A DNA stretch of 64,000 bases from Paratinospora sagittata (GCA_035771175.1 CM069611.1:16937366-17001365), one strand, 5' to 3'. Positions 1 through 10,623 are shown, counted from the stretch's first letter. Numbers and translations are program-made. Notes: generated by a model not told the origin, from the sequence alone.

Positions 1-270
1 AAACTCAGCTAGATGCAAATACTTTGCCCATCCGTCATTAAAGTCCAAAATGCAGCATCGTAACATGTCTTCTAAGATTTGGATAAGCCGCTCTTACTGC
101 CCATCAGTCTGAGGGTGGAAGGTTGTGCTCATAGTGATCTTAGAACCCATTCTATTCTAGAAGCTTTTCCAAAAGCTTGATGTGAATCGAGGGTCTCGAT
201 CAGAGACGATCGTGAGTGGTATGCCATGAAGGTGTACGATCTCTCTTTCATATAGTTCTGCAAGTTTGGC
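1..270 (-). pseudogene. Integrase fragment of gypsy copy B
   Basis: Read on the minus strand this encodes the end of a Ty3/gypsy integrase core, with the motif STTFHPQTDGQ followed by [21 protein letters not shown] stop codon follows the DGQ motif. The same region occurs in copy A near 3510-3620. The zinc finger and the first part of the catalytic core are missing: the RNase H end near 275-290 is joined directly to mid-integrase sequence, so this is an internal deletion. The element continues beyond the window start. Confidence 0.8.
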
Positions 271-274
271 TGGA

Positions 275-1510
275 TTATCCATGAACATTATTGGTTCTGC
301 TCAGGGCATCTGCCACAACATTGGCCTTTCCGAGATGGTACTGGAGTTGAAAGTCATAATCTTTCAAGAATTCTAACCATCGTCTCTGGCGGATGTTTAG
401 GTCTCTCTGAGTATATATGTACTTAAGACTTTTGTGATCCGAGAAGACTTCAAACCGTTCACCGTATAGGTAATGATGCCATAGCTTCAGTGCAAACACA
501 ATAGTTGCAAGTTCCAAGTCATGTGTTGGGTAATTACCCTCATGAATCTTCAGTTGCCTCGAGGCATATGCAACAACTTGGCCTTCTTGCATTAGTATGG
601 CACCTAAGCCTTGAAGAGAGGCGTCGGTGTATAGTGAAAATCCAATTGCATTTCTTGGAGTGATAAGTACAGGTGCCATCATGAGGCGTTTCTTTAATTC
701 CTGAAATGATGCTTCACATGCGTGATTCAAGATGAATCGCACGTCTTTTCGAGTGAGCTTGGTCATAGGTTCAGCAATCTTTGAGAAGTCCTTGATGAAG
801 CGTCTGTAATAGCCGGCCAAACCAAGAAAACTCCTAATCTGAGTAACAGTGGTAGGCTGCTTCCAATTTAAAACTACTTCAACCTTAGAAAGATCTACCT
901 CGATGCCATTACCTGAAACCACATGGCCTAGGAATTGAACTCTCTTCGCCCAAAATTCGCACTTACTCAACTTTGCATACAGTTGGTGGCTTCTCAAGGT
1001 CTGGAAGACGATCTTCAAATGTATCTTATGGTCTTCCTCGGTTGAGGAATATATCAAGATGTCGTCCACAAAAACCACCACAAATTGGTGTAAGTATAAC
1101 CTGAATATGCGATTCATCAAATCCATGAATGCAGCAGGTGCATTTGTTAGACCGAACGGCATGACCAACAACTCGTAGTGACCGTACCGAGTCCTAAATG
1201 TCGTCTTGGTGATGTCCAACTCTCGGATCCGGAGTTGGTGATAACCGGACCATAAATGAATCTTAGAGAAGTATTTGGCATCTCTAAGTTGGTCGAACAA
1301 GTCATCGATCCTAGGCAATGGATATTTTCTTGATGGTGACGCTATTCAACTTGCGATAATCGATATAAAGTCATAACAAACCATCCTTTTTGCGAACAAA
1401 TAGAACTGGAGCGCCCTAGGGTGATGAACTCTTTCGGATGAAGCCATTACTCTCTAATTCCTTCAGTTGGTTGTCTAATTCGACCAGCTCGACATTAGAC
1501 ATTCTGTATG
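275..1510 (-). pseudogene. Reverse transcriptase-RNase H of Tekay/Del-type gypsy (copy B)
   Basis: A 347-residue open frame (1318 to 275) carries the RT palm motif [17 protein letters not shown] and the catalytic box [11 protein letters not shown], then the connection motif [13 protein letters not shown] and an RNase H domain with [10 protein letters not shown] and SDHKSLKYI, ending in VADALSR. Upstream, the RT N-terminus (KSSSPWG, about 1320-1510) is in another frame because the tract at 1320-1335 is two bases shorter than in copy A. In this family the product copies the element RNA into DNA. The frameshift and the integrase deletion make this copy non-functional. The lineage call rests on its similarity to plant Del/Tekay chromoviruses. 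Confidence 0.88.
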
Positions 1511-1691
1511 GTGGAATTGAGATGGGCCCTGTCCCAGGTATGAGGTTGATTTCAAAATCGAATTCCCTAACTGGAGGTAGACCAGGAAGGTCATTTAGAA
1601 AAACCGTTGGGAATTCAGATATGACTAGAACATCGTGTACCTCGAGAGGGTATAGTGCTGGTGATTCATTTCCGTCACCAAGGGATAACGC

Positions 1692-2130
1692 TCAAAGTTG
1701 TGATTTGAGAAGTGTAACTATTGATTTGTGTATCCATTTCCTTGTTCCCTGAATCTTGACAAACTGTCCTGTAGGCAAGGTTAATTGAATTTGCTTCTTC
1801 ATACAGTCGATCTTTGCATTCAGTAGTGCTAGCCAGGCCATGCCGAGGATGATGTCGAAATCTTCAATATCCATCACAAAAAGATATGCATATATTATCT
1901 GCTCCGACATACGAAGCACACATCGCGAACACTACAAGTTCACGTCACCAGATCCGAACGGTGATGTGGCATGGAGTGTGATGTTTGTGGGTTCAGGATG
2001 TAGGCCTAAATGTCTTACCAATGCTGATGATATGAAAGAATGCGTAGCACCTGAATCAAACAAAACATGCACCATTGTATTGAACAAAGGAAAGGTACCT
2101 TCGACTACATTGTTGTCTGGGAGGGGTTGT
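1692..2130 (-). pseudogene. Retropepsin region of gypsy copy B, broken
   Basis: The minus strand holds the protease C-terminal part, including DIEDFDIILGMAWL, where copy A has DIILGMDWL. The DSG active-site region lies upstream in other frames (about 2040-2075). Order and similarity match copy A at 5281-5604. The frame is interrupted by small indels. Confidence 0.7.
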
Positions 2131-2181
2131 TGAGCGATTGCATATGCTCTGCCATGATTCCGTTGACCCTGGTTCTGCTAG

Positions 2182-2647
2182 TTCTGCCTGGGTTAGGCAT
2201 TTGCAGCAGGTGGTGCTTGTTGGACTGGAATAGCTGGAACAGGTTGCGGAAGGTGCGGACAGGCATTTCTTACGTGGCCCTACTGGCCGCAGTTGAAACA
2301 AGTAGGCCTGTACTGTTGATAGTTTTGCTGGCCATTCTGATTGCTCGGCTGGCCTTGCTGATTGTGGTGTCGACCACCACCTCTGCCATTGTCGTTTCTA
2401 CGGCCACCTCTTCCATAACGACCTCCACGGCCATGATTTCGGAAACCCTGATGGTTAGGGTTAGAAGGTTCAGCCACAGGTGTTGTGGCCTCATTCTTTG
2501 AAACAGGGGCTGGGAGGGCTGGGTTTTGATTGTAGTAGGGCTTCTTCTTGTTGCCCTGTTGCGAGCCCTGTTGAAAAAACGTTGCAGGCCATTTTTCCTT
2601 ATTCATTCTCTGTTCCTGTAAGATCTTCTCTTGTTCAAAGCTCATCG
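2182..2647 (-). pseudogene. gag C-terminus with zinc knuckle, gypsy copy B
   Basis: The frame at 2280-2645 encodes a Q/N/G-rich basic tail with RGGRYGRGGRR and then the start of a CCHC knuckle (CFNCGQ). Homology with copy A stops abruptly at about 2647, so the gag N-terminus is missing. The join to unrelated sequence at 2648 marks a deletion or recombination breakpoint. Confidence 0.75.
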
Positions 2648-2663
2648 CTCTCTGTGTGGTGAT

Positions 2664-2830
2664 GGAGTTGGTGATGCAAAGTAGTTATGACTTGACTCTA
2701 ATTCTTGAGAAGTAGCCACAGGTTGCCAAGGAGGCCACTGCGTGTGTGCATCACTATATCCATTGATATTATTTTCAGACATTTGCGTAGTTATTCAAGT
2801 GAAACAATGTTTCATCATTTTATTGATAAG
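2664..2830 (-). other. Short unassigned coding-like fragment between gypsy copies
   Basis: On the minus strand, starting at the ATG near 2781, about 37 codons are open (begins MSENNINGYSDAHTQWPPW). It resembles in style the Q/P-rich C-terminal region at 7918-8157 but I cannot prove homology. It lies between the gag break of copy B and the chromodomain end of copy A. Confidence 0.3.
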
Positions 2831-2856
2831 TGAAAATAATACAATGTATCGCATCA

Positions 2857-3647
2857 TCAGTTGGTACTAAAAAACAATTCAAAATATTTATGTTTAATTG
2901 TTGCTTCTAGTTTCCTTGTTGCTTCCTCGACGCCGTGGTGATCCCAGAGCACTTTCACAAGTGGTATGCTACGTCGCTGTAATTCTTGAGTTTTTCTATC
3001 TAAAATCTGTATCGATTTCTCCTGATACTTATTTCCTTCCTCAACCCGAACCTCGACTAAAGGGATGATATGTGAAGGATCATGAAGATACTTGCGAAGC
3101 ATAGATACGTGAAAAACGTCATGAACCTTAGGCATGAACGATGGAAGGGACAGACGATAAGCAAGTTTGCCAATACGTTCAATGATCTGAAATGGACCTA
3201 TATATCACGGGGAGAGCTTTCCTTTCATCCCAAAGCGTTTGACACCTCTTGTGGGCTGAACTTTTAGAAAAACAAGTCCCCCTTATCAAATTCTAGAGGA
3301 TGTCTCCGCTTGTCGGCATAGCTCTTTTGTCGACTTTGTGCAACATGAAGTCGTTCCTTTACTAGTGTGATCTTCTCAGAAGTCTCTTGAACTAGTTCAG
3401 GGCCTAACTGCGGTCGATCTGCCATATCTAACCAGCATACCATAGATATGCAAGGGCGACCATACGGTGTCAGGCTGATACTAGTTTGGTAGATGTTGTT
3501 GTATGCAAACTCAGCTAAATGTAAATACTTTGCCCATCCGTCATTAAAGTCCAAAATGCAACACCGTAACATATCTTCTGAGACCGACCAATAAGGAAGG
3601 TCCTGTCCGCTGAGTAGAAGTTCTCGTTTCTCCATTAACATAGTCAT
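2857..3647 (-). pseudogene. Integrase C-terminus and chromodomain, gypsy copy A
   Basis: The minus frame from 3647 carries LAEFAYNN, then GPELVQETSEKI and SYADKRRHPLEFDKGD, the typical C-terminal integrase segment of plant chromoviruses. A second frame (3135-2857) gives VHDVFHVSMLRKYL, then a chromodomain-like stretch ending VKVLWDHHGVEEATRKLE. A stop or frameshift near 3264 separates them. The integrase HHCC zinc finger and DDE core are missing, because the RNase H spacer is fused directly to this part near 3640. In intact relatives the chromodomain directs integration to chromatin marks. Confidence 0.82.
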
Positions 3648-5016
3648 TGGCTTGAGCAGCTGAAATCTTTCGAACTAGCTCAGAGTTGGCTGATAATTGA
3701 GAGAGTCGTGGTCTTGGTTCCTCTTCGTTCAGCTGTAGGTTAAAGTTCTCCATCTCTATAGCCAACTTCCCCATTTCGTAGTTAAGAGTGCAAGCAACAT
3801 AGGATTTTCTACTCAGGGCATCGGCCACAACATTGGCCTTTCCGGGATGGTACTGGAGTTGAAAATCATAATCTTTCAAGAATTCCAACCATCGTCTCTG
3901 GCGGAGGTTTAGGTCTCTCTGAGTGTATACGTATTTAAGACTCTTGTGATCCGAGAAGACCTCAAACCGTTCTCCGTATAGGTAATGACGCCATAACTTC
4001 AGTGCAAACACAACAACTGCAAGTTCCAAGTCATGTGTTGGGTAATTACCCTCATGAATCTTTAGTTGTCTCGAGGCATATGCAACAACTTGGCCTTCTT
4101 GCATTAGTACGACACCTAAGCCTTGGAGAGAGGCGTCGGTGTATAATGAAAATTCAATTGCATTTCTTGGACTGATAAGTAGAGGTGCCGTCGTGAGGCA
4201 TTTTTTCAATTCCTGAAATGATGCTTCACAGTCGAGATTCCAGATGAATTGCATGTCCTTTCGAGTGAGCTTGGTCATAGGTTCAACAATCTTTGAGAAG
4301 TCCTTGATGAAGAGTCTGTAATAGCCAGCCAAACCAAGAAAACTCCTAATTTGAGTAACAGTGGTAGGCTACTTCCAGTTTAAAACTGCTTCAACCTTAG
4401 AAGGATCTACCTCAATGCCATTGCCAGAAACCACATGGCCTAGGAATTGAACTCTCTTCGCCCAAAATTCGCACTTACCCAACTTTGCATACAGTTGGTG
4501 GCTTCTCAAGGTCTGGAGGACTATCTTCAAGTGTATCTTATGGTCTTTCTCGATTGAGGAATATATCAAGATGTCGTCCACAAAAACAACCACAAATCGG
4601 TCTAAGTATAACCTGAAAATGCGATTCATCAAATCCTAGAATGCAGCAGGTGCATTTGTTAGACCGAACGACATAACCAAGAACTCGTAATGACCGTACT
4701 GAGTTCTGAACGTCGTCTTGGTGATGTCTGACTCTCGGATCCGGAGTTGGTGATAACCGGACCGTAAATCAATCTTAGAGAAGTATTTGACATGTCTAAG
4801 TTGGTCGAACAAGTCATCGATCCTGGGCAACGGATATTTGTTCTTGATGGTGACGTTATTCAACTTGCGATAATCGATGCAAAGTCGTAACGAACCATCC
4901 GTTTTGCGAACAAACAGAACTGAAGCGCCCCAGGGTGATGAACTCTTTCTGATAAAGCCATTACTCTCTAATTCCTTCAGTTGTTTGTCTAATTCGACCA
5001 GCTCGACATTTGACAT
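3648..5016 (-). pseudogene. Reverse transcriptase-RNase H, gypsy copy A
   Basis: Three collinear open pieces (5016-4636, 4632-4369, 4332-3544) encode RT N-terminus ([23 protein letters not shown]), fingers and palm ([15 protein letters not shown]), connection domain and RNase H ([28 protein letters not shown]). Two nonsense changes interrupt it: a TAG where copy B has Met in the AAFMDLMNR motif (about 4636), and a TAG in place of the Gln of WKQPTT (about 4370). The remaining reading frame is well kept, so the decay is fairly recent. Confidence 0.88.
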
Positions 5017-5280
5017 TCTGTATGGTGGAATTGAGATAGGCCCTGTCCCAGGTATGAGGTTGATCTCAAAATCGAGTTCCCTAACTGGAGGTAAACCAGG
5101 AAGGTCATTTAGAAAGTCTGTTGGGAATTCAGATATGACTGGAACATCATGTACTTCAAGAGGGTATAGTGCTGGTGATTCATTTTCATTGCCAAGGGAT
5201 AGAGCTCGAAGTTGTGCCTTGAGAAATGCAACTGTTGATTTGTGTATCCATTTCCTTGTTCCTTGAATCTTGACAAACTC

Positions 5281-5604
5281 TCATGTTGGCAAGGTTAACT
5301 GAACTTGCTTCTTCATACATTCGATCCTTGGATTCAGTGGTGCTAGCCAGTCCATGCCGAGGATGATGTCAAAGTCTTCAATATCCATCACAAAAAAATC
5401 TGCATATATTATCTGTTCTGGCATACGAAGCTCACATCGAGAACACCTAAAATTGACGTCAGTACCAGATCCGAACGGTGATGTGACATGGAGTGTGATG
5501 TTTGTGGGTTCAGGATGCAGGCCAAAATGTCTTACCAATGCAGACGATATAAAGGAATGCGTAGCACCTGAATCAAATAAAACATGCACCATTGTATTGA
5601 ACAA
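5281..5604 (-). pseudogene. Retropepsin domain, gypsy copy A
   Basis: A 107-residue frame contains the aspartic protease active-site motif LFDSGATHSF and the flap/C-terminal motif DIILGMDWLAP. In the family it cleaves the gag-pol polyprotein. It sits between the gag knuckle and RT, as expected for gypsy order. It is cut off from gag by a stop inside the zinc knuckle near 5790. Confidence 0.82.
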
Positions 5605-5790
5605 ATGAAAGGTACATTTGACTACGTTGTTGTCTTGGAGGGGTTGTTGAGCGATTGCAAATGCTCTGCCCTGATTCCGTTGACCCTAGTTCTACCTGTG
5701 TTGGGCATTAGCAACAGGTGGTGCTTGTTGGACTGGAACAACGGGAATAGGTTGCTGAAGGTGCAGACAGAGATATTTTACGTGGCCCTG

Positions 5791-6915
5791 CTAGCCGCAG
5801 TTGAAACAAGTTGGCCTGTACTGCCTATTGATTTGCTGGCCATGCTGATTGTTCTGTCGACCACCACCTCTGCCATTGCCGTTTCTACGGCCACCCCTTC
5901 CATAACGACCTCCACGGCCATGCTGATGGTTAGGGTTAGAAGGTTCAGCCACAGGTGTTGTGGCCTCATGCTTCGAAACATGGGCTGGGAGGGTTGGGTT
6001 TTGATTGTAGTAGGGCTTCTTCTTGTTGTCCTGTTGCGAGCCCTGTTGGGAAAACATTGCAGATCATTTTCCCTTATTCATTCTCTGCTCTTGCATGATC
6101 TTATCTTGTTCAAAGCTCATGGCCTTGTCAACAACCTCCTTGTAAATCTTGAGATCCAAGATCGACAAGGCTTGTCGAATATCATGGCGAAGGCCATTAT
6201 AAAATTTCTCAGTCTTATCTTGCTCTGTTGAGATGGTGGAAAAAGAGTAGACTGATAATTCTTTGAACTTGCCAGCATATTCCTTGACTGTCATGGTGCC
6301 CTAGTATAACTTAGCGAATTCCTAAAGCTTCTGCCTCTTCACAGCGCCAGGAAAATACTCATCAATAAGCATTGACTCGAACTGTTGCCAAGTCATATCT
6401 GCTATGTTGACCATTGGGTCCTCTTTCACTGTTATCCACCATGTGTTTGCCCCACCAACAAGTTGGTAGGTCGCTAGTGGAATATTTCGAGTCTCATCGA
6501 CTCCCATTCCATCAAGAGCCTTCTTTGACTCATCCAGCCACTTTTGCACCTCATCAACATCAATGGTGCCAACAAAAGTAAGAGGTTGTAGCCTTTTGTA
6601 CTTGGTAATCTGATCGGTTTGAGATTCTGATCCAAATCTTTCAGGTGCCAGAACAGTAGCAACCTGACTGGCCGCGGTCTCAAGAACGACCGTTTGAACA
6701 GTGACTTTTATCGCCTCAAGAAATCCGGCGAAGAAGATTTCCATGCCTGAAGGCATAGCAAAGGGTGCAGGTGGGGGTGGTATTTCCTGCCTAGATGTAG
6801 TGGCAGTATCGGGTATGACTCGTGCTGCCGTCGGAGGCGGCGGTTCCTGAATCTCAGGAGGTGCCTCCACTGCTGGAAGGACAGTACGTGGCCTTCCTCC
6901 CTTCCTGGTTTGCAT
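5791..6915 (-). pseudogene. gag polyprotein, gypsy copy A
   Basis: The start ATG at 6915 opens a 197-residue frame with a proline-rich N-terminus and then the capsid-like retrotransposon gag domain (DVDEVQKWLDESKKALDGM, WWITVKE, FESMLIDEYFPG). After a stop near 6320 the domain continues at 6294 (TVKEYAGKFKELS) and ends in a basic G/R/N-rich tail with a zinc knuckle start (CFNCG) followed by a stop at about 5790. In the family gag packages element RNA into virus-like particles. At least three interruptions make it a pseudogene. Confidence 0.85.
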
Positions 6916-6947
6916 TTTTTCACTGGCAAGGAGAAAAATAAAATCAA

Positions 6948-7690
6948 GATTTAGGAACTGTAGCCAAGTATAATGTTATAGTATGCTCAGCAACAATTTC
7001 TAGAGTACTGCAATATTAAAATCACCTATTTTTCTAAGTATAGTGTAAGGTTTTTGTTGAGGAATCAAAAAATCTTATATATCTCGTATGTTTGGCCATG
7101 GTGTAAAAACAAACAAGGTTAGAATGTTTATATAATAAGTACAAAACCTTGCAAGTATTTCAACTGATTTGGTTATGGTCTTTGTGAACATACATATATA
7201 TTTCATTGAAAATCCATACGAGTCATAAGAATTCTAAGATTTGCCTCGGTAAATATCCTGATCTAACGTTCTATCGTAATCTCATGTATTCAAATTCTTA
7301 CTCTTAGTCTTTTCGATCATTATCCAGATTCGTGTGTCCCATACCACATGAATTTGGTAATAAGGGTGTCAACCAAGTTAAGTTGTATGAACACAGTCTC
7401 TAAAAACATTGGCTGAATAGAAGTTTACTATTAGTATCGTCCAAATTTACTCGTCCCATACTGTGTAAACTTAGTGATAATATTAGTAATGCAACTTTTT
7501 CCAAATGTTTCTTTTCATACAAGGTCATGGGTTTTCTTACTTCCACATTTTATTTAGTATCTTCCAATTTTGTTATGTCTCATACCATTCCAAAGTTAGT
7601 TATACAAAAGAAAGAATGGTTGTAAGTCGGCCCACCAAAGATAGTCTTAAACAAAACATTTTATTCATATATAAAAGGAAAGTTTACAAT
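6948..7690. other. AT-rich spacer without recognised features
   Basis: No primer-binding site, LTR end or credible ORF was seen between the gag start of copy A and the transposon-like gene at 7690-9971. It may be the 5' leader of copy A or the 3' part of the next element. Confidence 0.5.
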
Positions 7691-8664
7691 GCCAGTAATC
7701 ACTCTTGATTTCCCTGCCTACTACCGCTCCTTCTAGATCTCCTGCTAGGTACAGAACGACTACTAACAGAAGGTTGAGAGTTTGCTCGCTCTGCTTCGGA
7801 GTTTTGCATATATGTTAATATATTATTTTGAGTCTCTCTCATTTCTGCCATATTGGATGCCATTTCATTTAACCATTCAAAAAGGTGAGTCGATTGGCCC
7901 ATTGGTGGTTGATGGCTCTATTGACCCATAGGTGGAGGGTAGGCCATAGGCATTGGGGGAAAGTATTGGTTGTACGGGTGATTCATAGGTGAAAGGTAAT
8001 TGTTTTGAAACAGTGGGCTCAATGGGATGTTCTCCCCTCCAAAATTTGGTGCCGCCCAATACTGTTGTTGTTGGGTTACAGGAACTTGCAGGAATGGTTG
8101 ACATGGTACCTCAGGTGTTGGAAACCTTTGGTACGACGTGTTGCCCTGAGCTGGCATGTTCCAAGCAGGTAGATTTGCTTGAGTACTTTGTCTATTTTGA
8201 GGTTGATTTAGGTTGTTAAATAAATCTTCCTCAGTGAATAGTTGAGCGGTTGGATCATTATTTGGGGCTGGGTTTGACGTGGATTTCGATTTGGCTCTTT
8301 ATTTGGTACTTCTCTGACGGGAATCTTGCGTCGACTTTTTCGAAGGCAACGTCCATGCTTGTCTCTCATTCTCTCGGCATTTCCTATCATCGTGCCGAAT
8401 ACTTCCTCGTCAGTTACCCCTCCCCTTGGGACATATATCTTGAAGATAGAAGATGTTGTAACTGGCTCAACGATTTGTCTCGAAGTCCCATCAAAAGTGT
8501 CGATGTTTGCTTCGTATAGCATCCTCATGATTAAGACTTCATAACCGAGGAATTCCTTTCTTAAAGGGTTTTGAATCACCCTCAACATTTGTTGGATGAT
8601 GATGTGTGGTAGGGAGACCTTTATTTCCTTCTCTATGCAATATAACACGAGAAGTTGGGCCTTT

Positions 8665-8669
8665 GACAT
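8665..8669. repeat. Target-site duplication, left (GACAT)
   Basis: Exact 5-bp match with 9422-9426, directly abutting the TG...CA ends of the palindromic element. Confidence 0.75.
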
Positions 8670-9421
8670 TGTCACACCCCAGTACACAGCACACCGCAGT
8701 GTCTAGTACCCCCGGGATGTGATGGGTACATATACCCCAGCCATTACGATCCATAATATTGTTATACCTCAATACACAGCCCGCACACACCGTCTAGTAT
8801 CCCTGAGGTTTTTTGTCCACAAAAGGGGCCTCCCCCCAAGTCGAACTCGTAACCTCCCCTTAAGGAGTTAGAATTCGCACTTGGAGTAACCACTGAGCCA
8901 ATACATAAGGTCTTTTTCTCACACCCCAGTACACAGCACACCGCACACCGCAGTGCCTAGTACCCCCGGGATGTGATGAGTACCTCATACCTAGCGTACC
9001 CCAGCCGTTACATACCACATAATATTTTTATACCTTAATACACGACCCGCACACAGCATCTAGTATCCCCGAGGAATGGTTCAGTGGCTACTCCAAGTGT
9101 GGATTCTAACTCCTTAAGGGGAGGTTGCGAGTTGGACTTGGGGGGAGGCCCCCTTTGTGGACAAAAAACCTCGGGGATACTAGACGCTGTGTGCGGGCTG
9201 TGTATTAAGGTATAACAATATTATGTGGTATGTAACGGCTAGGGTACGCTCGGTATGAGGTACTCATCACATCCCGGGGGTACTAGACACTGCGGTGTGC
9301 TGTGTACTGGGGTGTGACAAAATTATGTGGTATATAATGGCTGGGGTACGCTCGGTATGAGGTACCCATCACATCCCGAGGGTACTAGACACTACGGTGT
9401 GGTGTGTACTGGGGTGTGACA
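8670..9421. mobile_element. 752-bp palindromic insertion with tRNA-like segments
   Basis: The element starts TGTCACACCCCAGTACACAG and ends with its reverse complement. It is flanked by the direct repeat GACAT at 8665-8669 and 9422-9426. It is built from four related end modules: two forward (8670 and about 8919) and two reverse (ending about 9319 and 9421). Two copies of a segment with a Pol III box A-like TGGCTCAGTGG and box B-like GAGTTCGACTT occur in opposite orientation (minus strand around 8830-8895, plus strand around 9077-9145). TG...CA ends with a 5-bp duplication fit an LTR-type integrase; the tRNA-like parts fit a SINE. It splits the gene at 7690-9971. Confidence 0.7.
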
Positions 9422-9426
9422 GACAT
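9422..9426. repeat. Target-site duplication, right (GACAT)
   Basis: Pairs with 8665-8669. Confidence 0.75.
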
Positions 9427-10109
9427 AGTGCCATTAGCCCCCTTTCTGGCAAGATGTTGCCGAACACGATCTTTCTAAGGCCGGCAAGAGATGGCTTAAG
9501 ATAATTGTTTGGGAGGTTGGTGAACGTCGATTGAGTGTATGGCTCCTTGGTGAGGGAATTGAATAATTGTTCATTAGACTCTGCGATCTCTGTAATTGTC
9601 TGGGGTTCATGTGGAGCAATAATTCTTTCCTCAATCGGAATCTCCATAAGTCGAGCGATGATTTCGAAGTTGATAGGAATTTTTATCCCCATAACTCTTG
9701 TCTCCAATACAGGGCTGATTCCCTCTTCTGGAAGTCCCACGCAATTCATGGCTTCGTAGAAGGATCTCACCAAGCTGTAAGAGACGTGACCCTCAACTTT
9801 TGTTATGTTCAACCAACCCAGAGTTGCGAGTTTGTCGTGAAGGATTGGGCGGAGGCGGAGATCTCTATTATCGATGCTCCTCATAGTCATAACCTCTCTC
9901 TTGAACAATTCCTTGAGTCTAGTGGGAATTGGTTCCCTACTACTGGAAGTTGCTCCTTCACTTGAGGCCATTCTTTGCTGAAAGGAAAATAAATTTGTGA
10001 AAGACACAAAATATATTCCTAACATTTTTAAGATTTATGCCTTGTCAGTTGAATAATATTTTCTATTCTTAATGTTTATTCCATCATTTAATCCAAGTTT
10101 TTTTGTCGG

Positions 10110-10560
10110 CAATATGATATAATATATATCGTATTCATATATGAATGTGTAGATATATATATTTAATCATAACTATATATATAGTTTTTAATAAATCATG
10201 ACTATATATATATATTTAAATCAAACTAAATAAAAATCATATAGTTTTCTAGATATATATTTAATATAAATCTCAACTATATATAATTGACATATGTATA
10301 TATAGTTCTAGAGATTATATATCTAATAAAAATTTTCATTATCAACATGGTATATATATATATCTCCTATATGCATAGATATATAGATATATATATTTAA
10401 TCATAACAATATATATAGTTTTTCATTAATCATAACTATATATATATTTCAAAACTATATAAAACTATATAGTTTTCTTAGATATATATTTAATACAAAT
10501 CTTAACTATATATAATTCATATATATATAGTTCTAAAGATATATATATCTAACGAAATTT
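10110..10560. repeat. AT-rich tract made of two diverged tandem units
   Basis: The tract is dominated by TATATA runs. The order of landmarks in about 10129-10335 (TTTAATCATAACTATATATA, ATAGTTTTCTAGATATATAT, ATATATCTAATAAAAATTTT) recurs at about 10376-10560 with small changes, so the region is a duplication of a roughly 240-bp unit rather than simple microsatellite. Confidence 0.7.
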
Positions 10561-10606
10561 TTCTTCCCCTAATTTGGTGGACTTGGGCGGGCCGTGGACC
10601 GTACGC

Positions 10607-10618
10607 TCTGATACCATT
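10607..10618 (-). promoter_or_regulatory. Primer-binding site for initiator Met tRNA
   Basis: The minus strand reads TGGTATCAGAGC, the standard plant LTR-retrotransposon primer site. It lies five bases inside the LTR end GGTGTGACA. It fixes the element's orientation (minus) and makes the LTR at 10624-12081 a 5' LTR. Confidence 0.85.
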
Positions 10619-10623
10619 AAATG

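Larger units (their letters stand above)
1..2647 (-). mobile_element. Ty3/gypsy Tekay/Del-like element, copy B (partial)
   Basis: Collinear gag tail, PR, RT, RNase H and integrase remains run leftwards out of the window. It is the same family as copy A and lies in the same orientation directly beside it. The gag N-terminus, the integrase N-terminal half and both LTRs are not in view. Confidence 0.82.
2857..6915 (-). mobile_element. Ty3/gypsy Tekay/Del-like chromovirus, copy A coding region
   Basis: Order gag, PR, RT, RNase H, partial integrase and chromodomain is that of a Del/Tekay chromovirus. LTRs are not contiguous with it. The nearest minus-strand gypsy LTR with a primer-binding site is at 10607-12081, 3.7 kb upstream of gag, with foreign-looking sequence between. 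Confidence 0.85.
7690..9971 (-). pseudogene. 'Putative plant transposon protein'-type gene, interrupted
   Basis: The probable start is the ATG at 9971 (MASSEGATSSSRE). The frame 9971-9427 holds a globular region with VSYSLVRSFYEAMN, MGIKIPINFEIIARLMEIP and LAGLRKIVFGNILPERG. It resembles the plant family annotated as putative plant transposon protein (Pfam PF20167, from memory). The domain resumes at 8664 (SKAQLLVLYCIEKEIKVSL to LMRMLYEANID) after a 752-bp insertion. A Q/P-rich region (8157-7918) and a helical tail (MAEMRETQNN, 7902-7699) follow in other frames. Removing the insertion and one target copy still leaves a one-base frame difference and later frameshifts, so the gene was also decaying independently. 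Function is unknown. The link to the nearby gypsy elements is inferred only from position and strand. Confidence 0.55.

Noticed and set aside
2450..2466. GGTTAGGGTTAG resembling telomere repeat (also at 5928-5940).
   Set aside because: It is the antisense of gag codons for PSNPNHQ-like sequence in both gypsy copies, not a telomeric tract.
2056..2501. Long open frames on both strands over the gag tail (2067-2501 plus and 2270-2494 minus).
   Set aside because: Shadows of the G/R/N-rich gag frame; repetitive codon use keeps several frames open.
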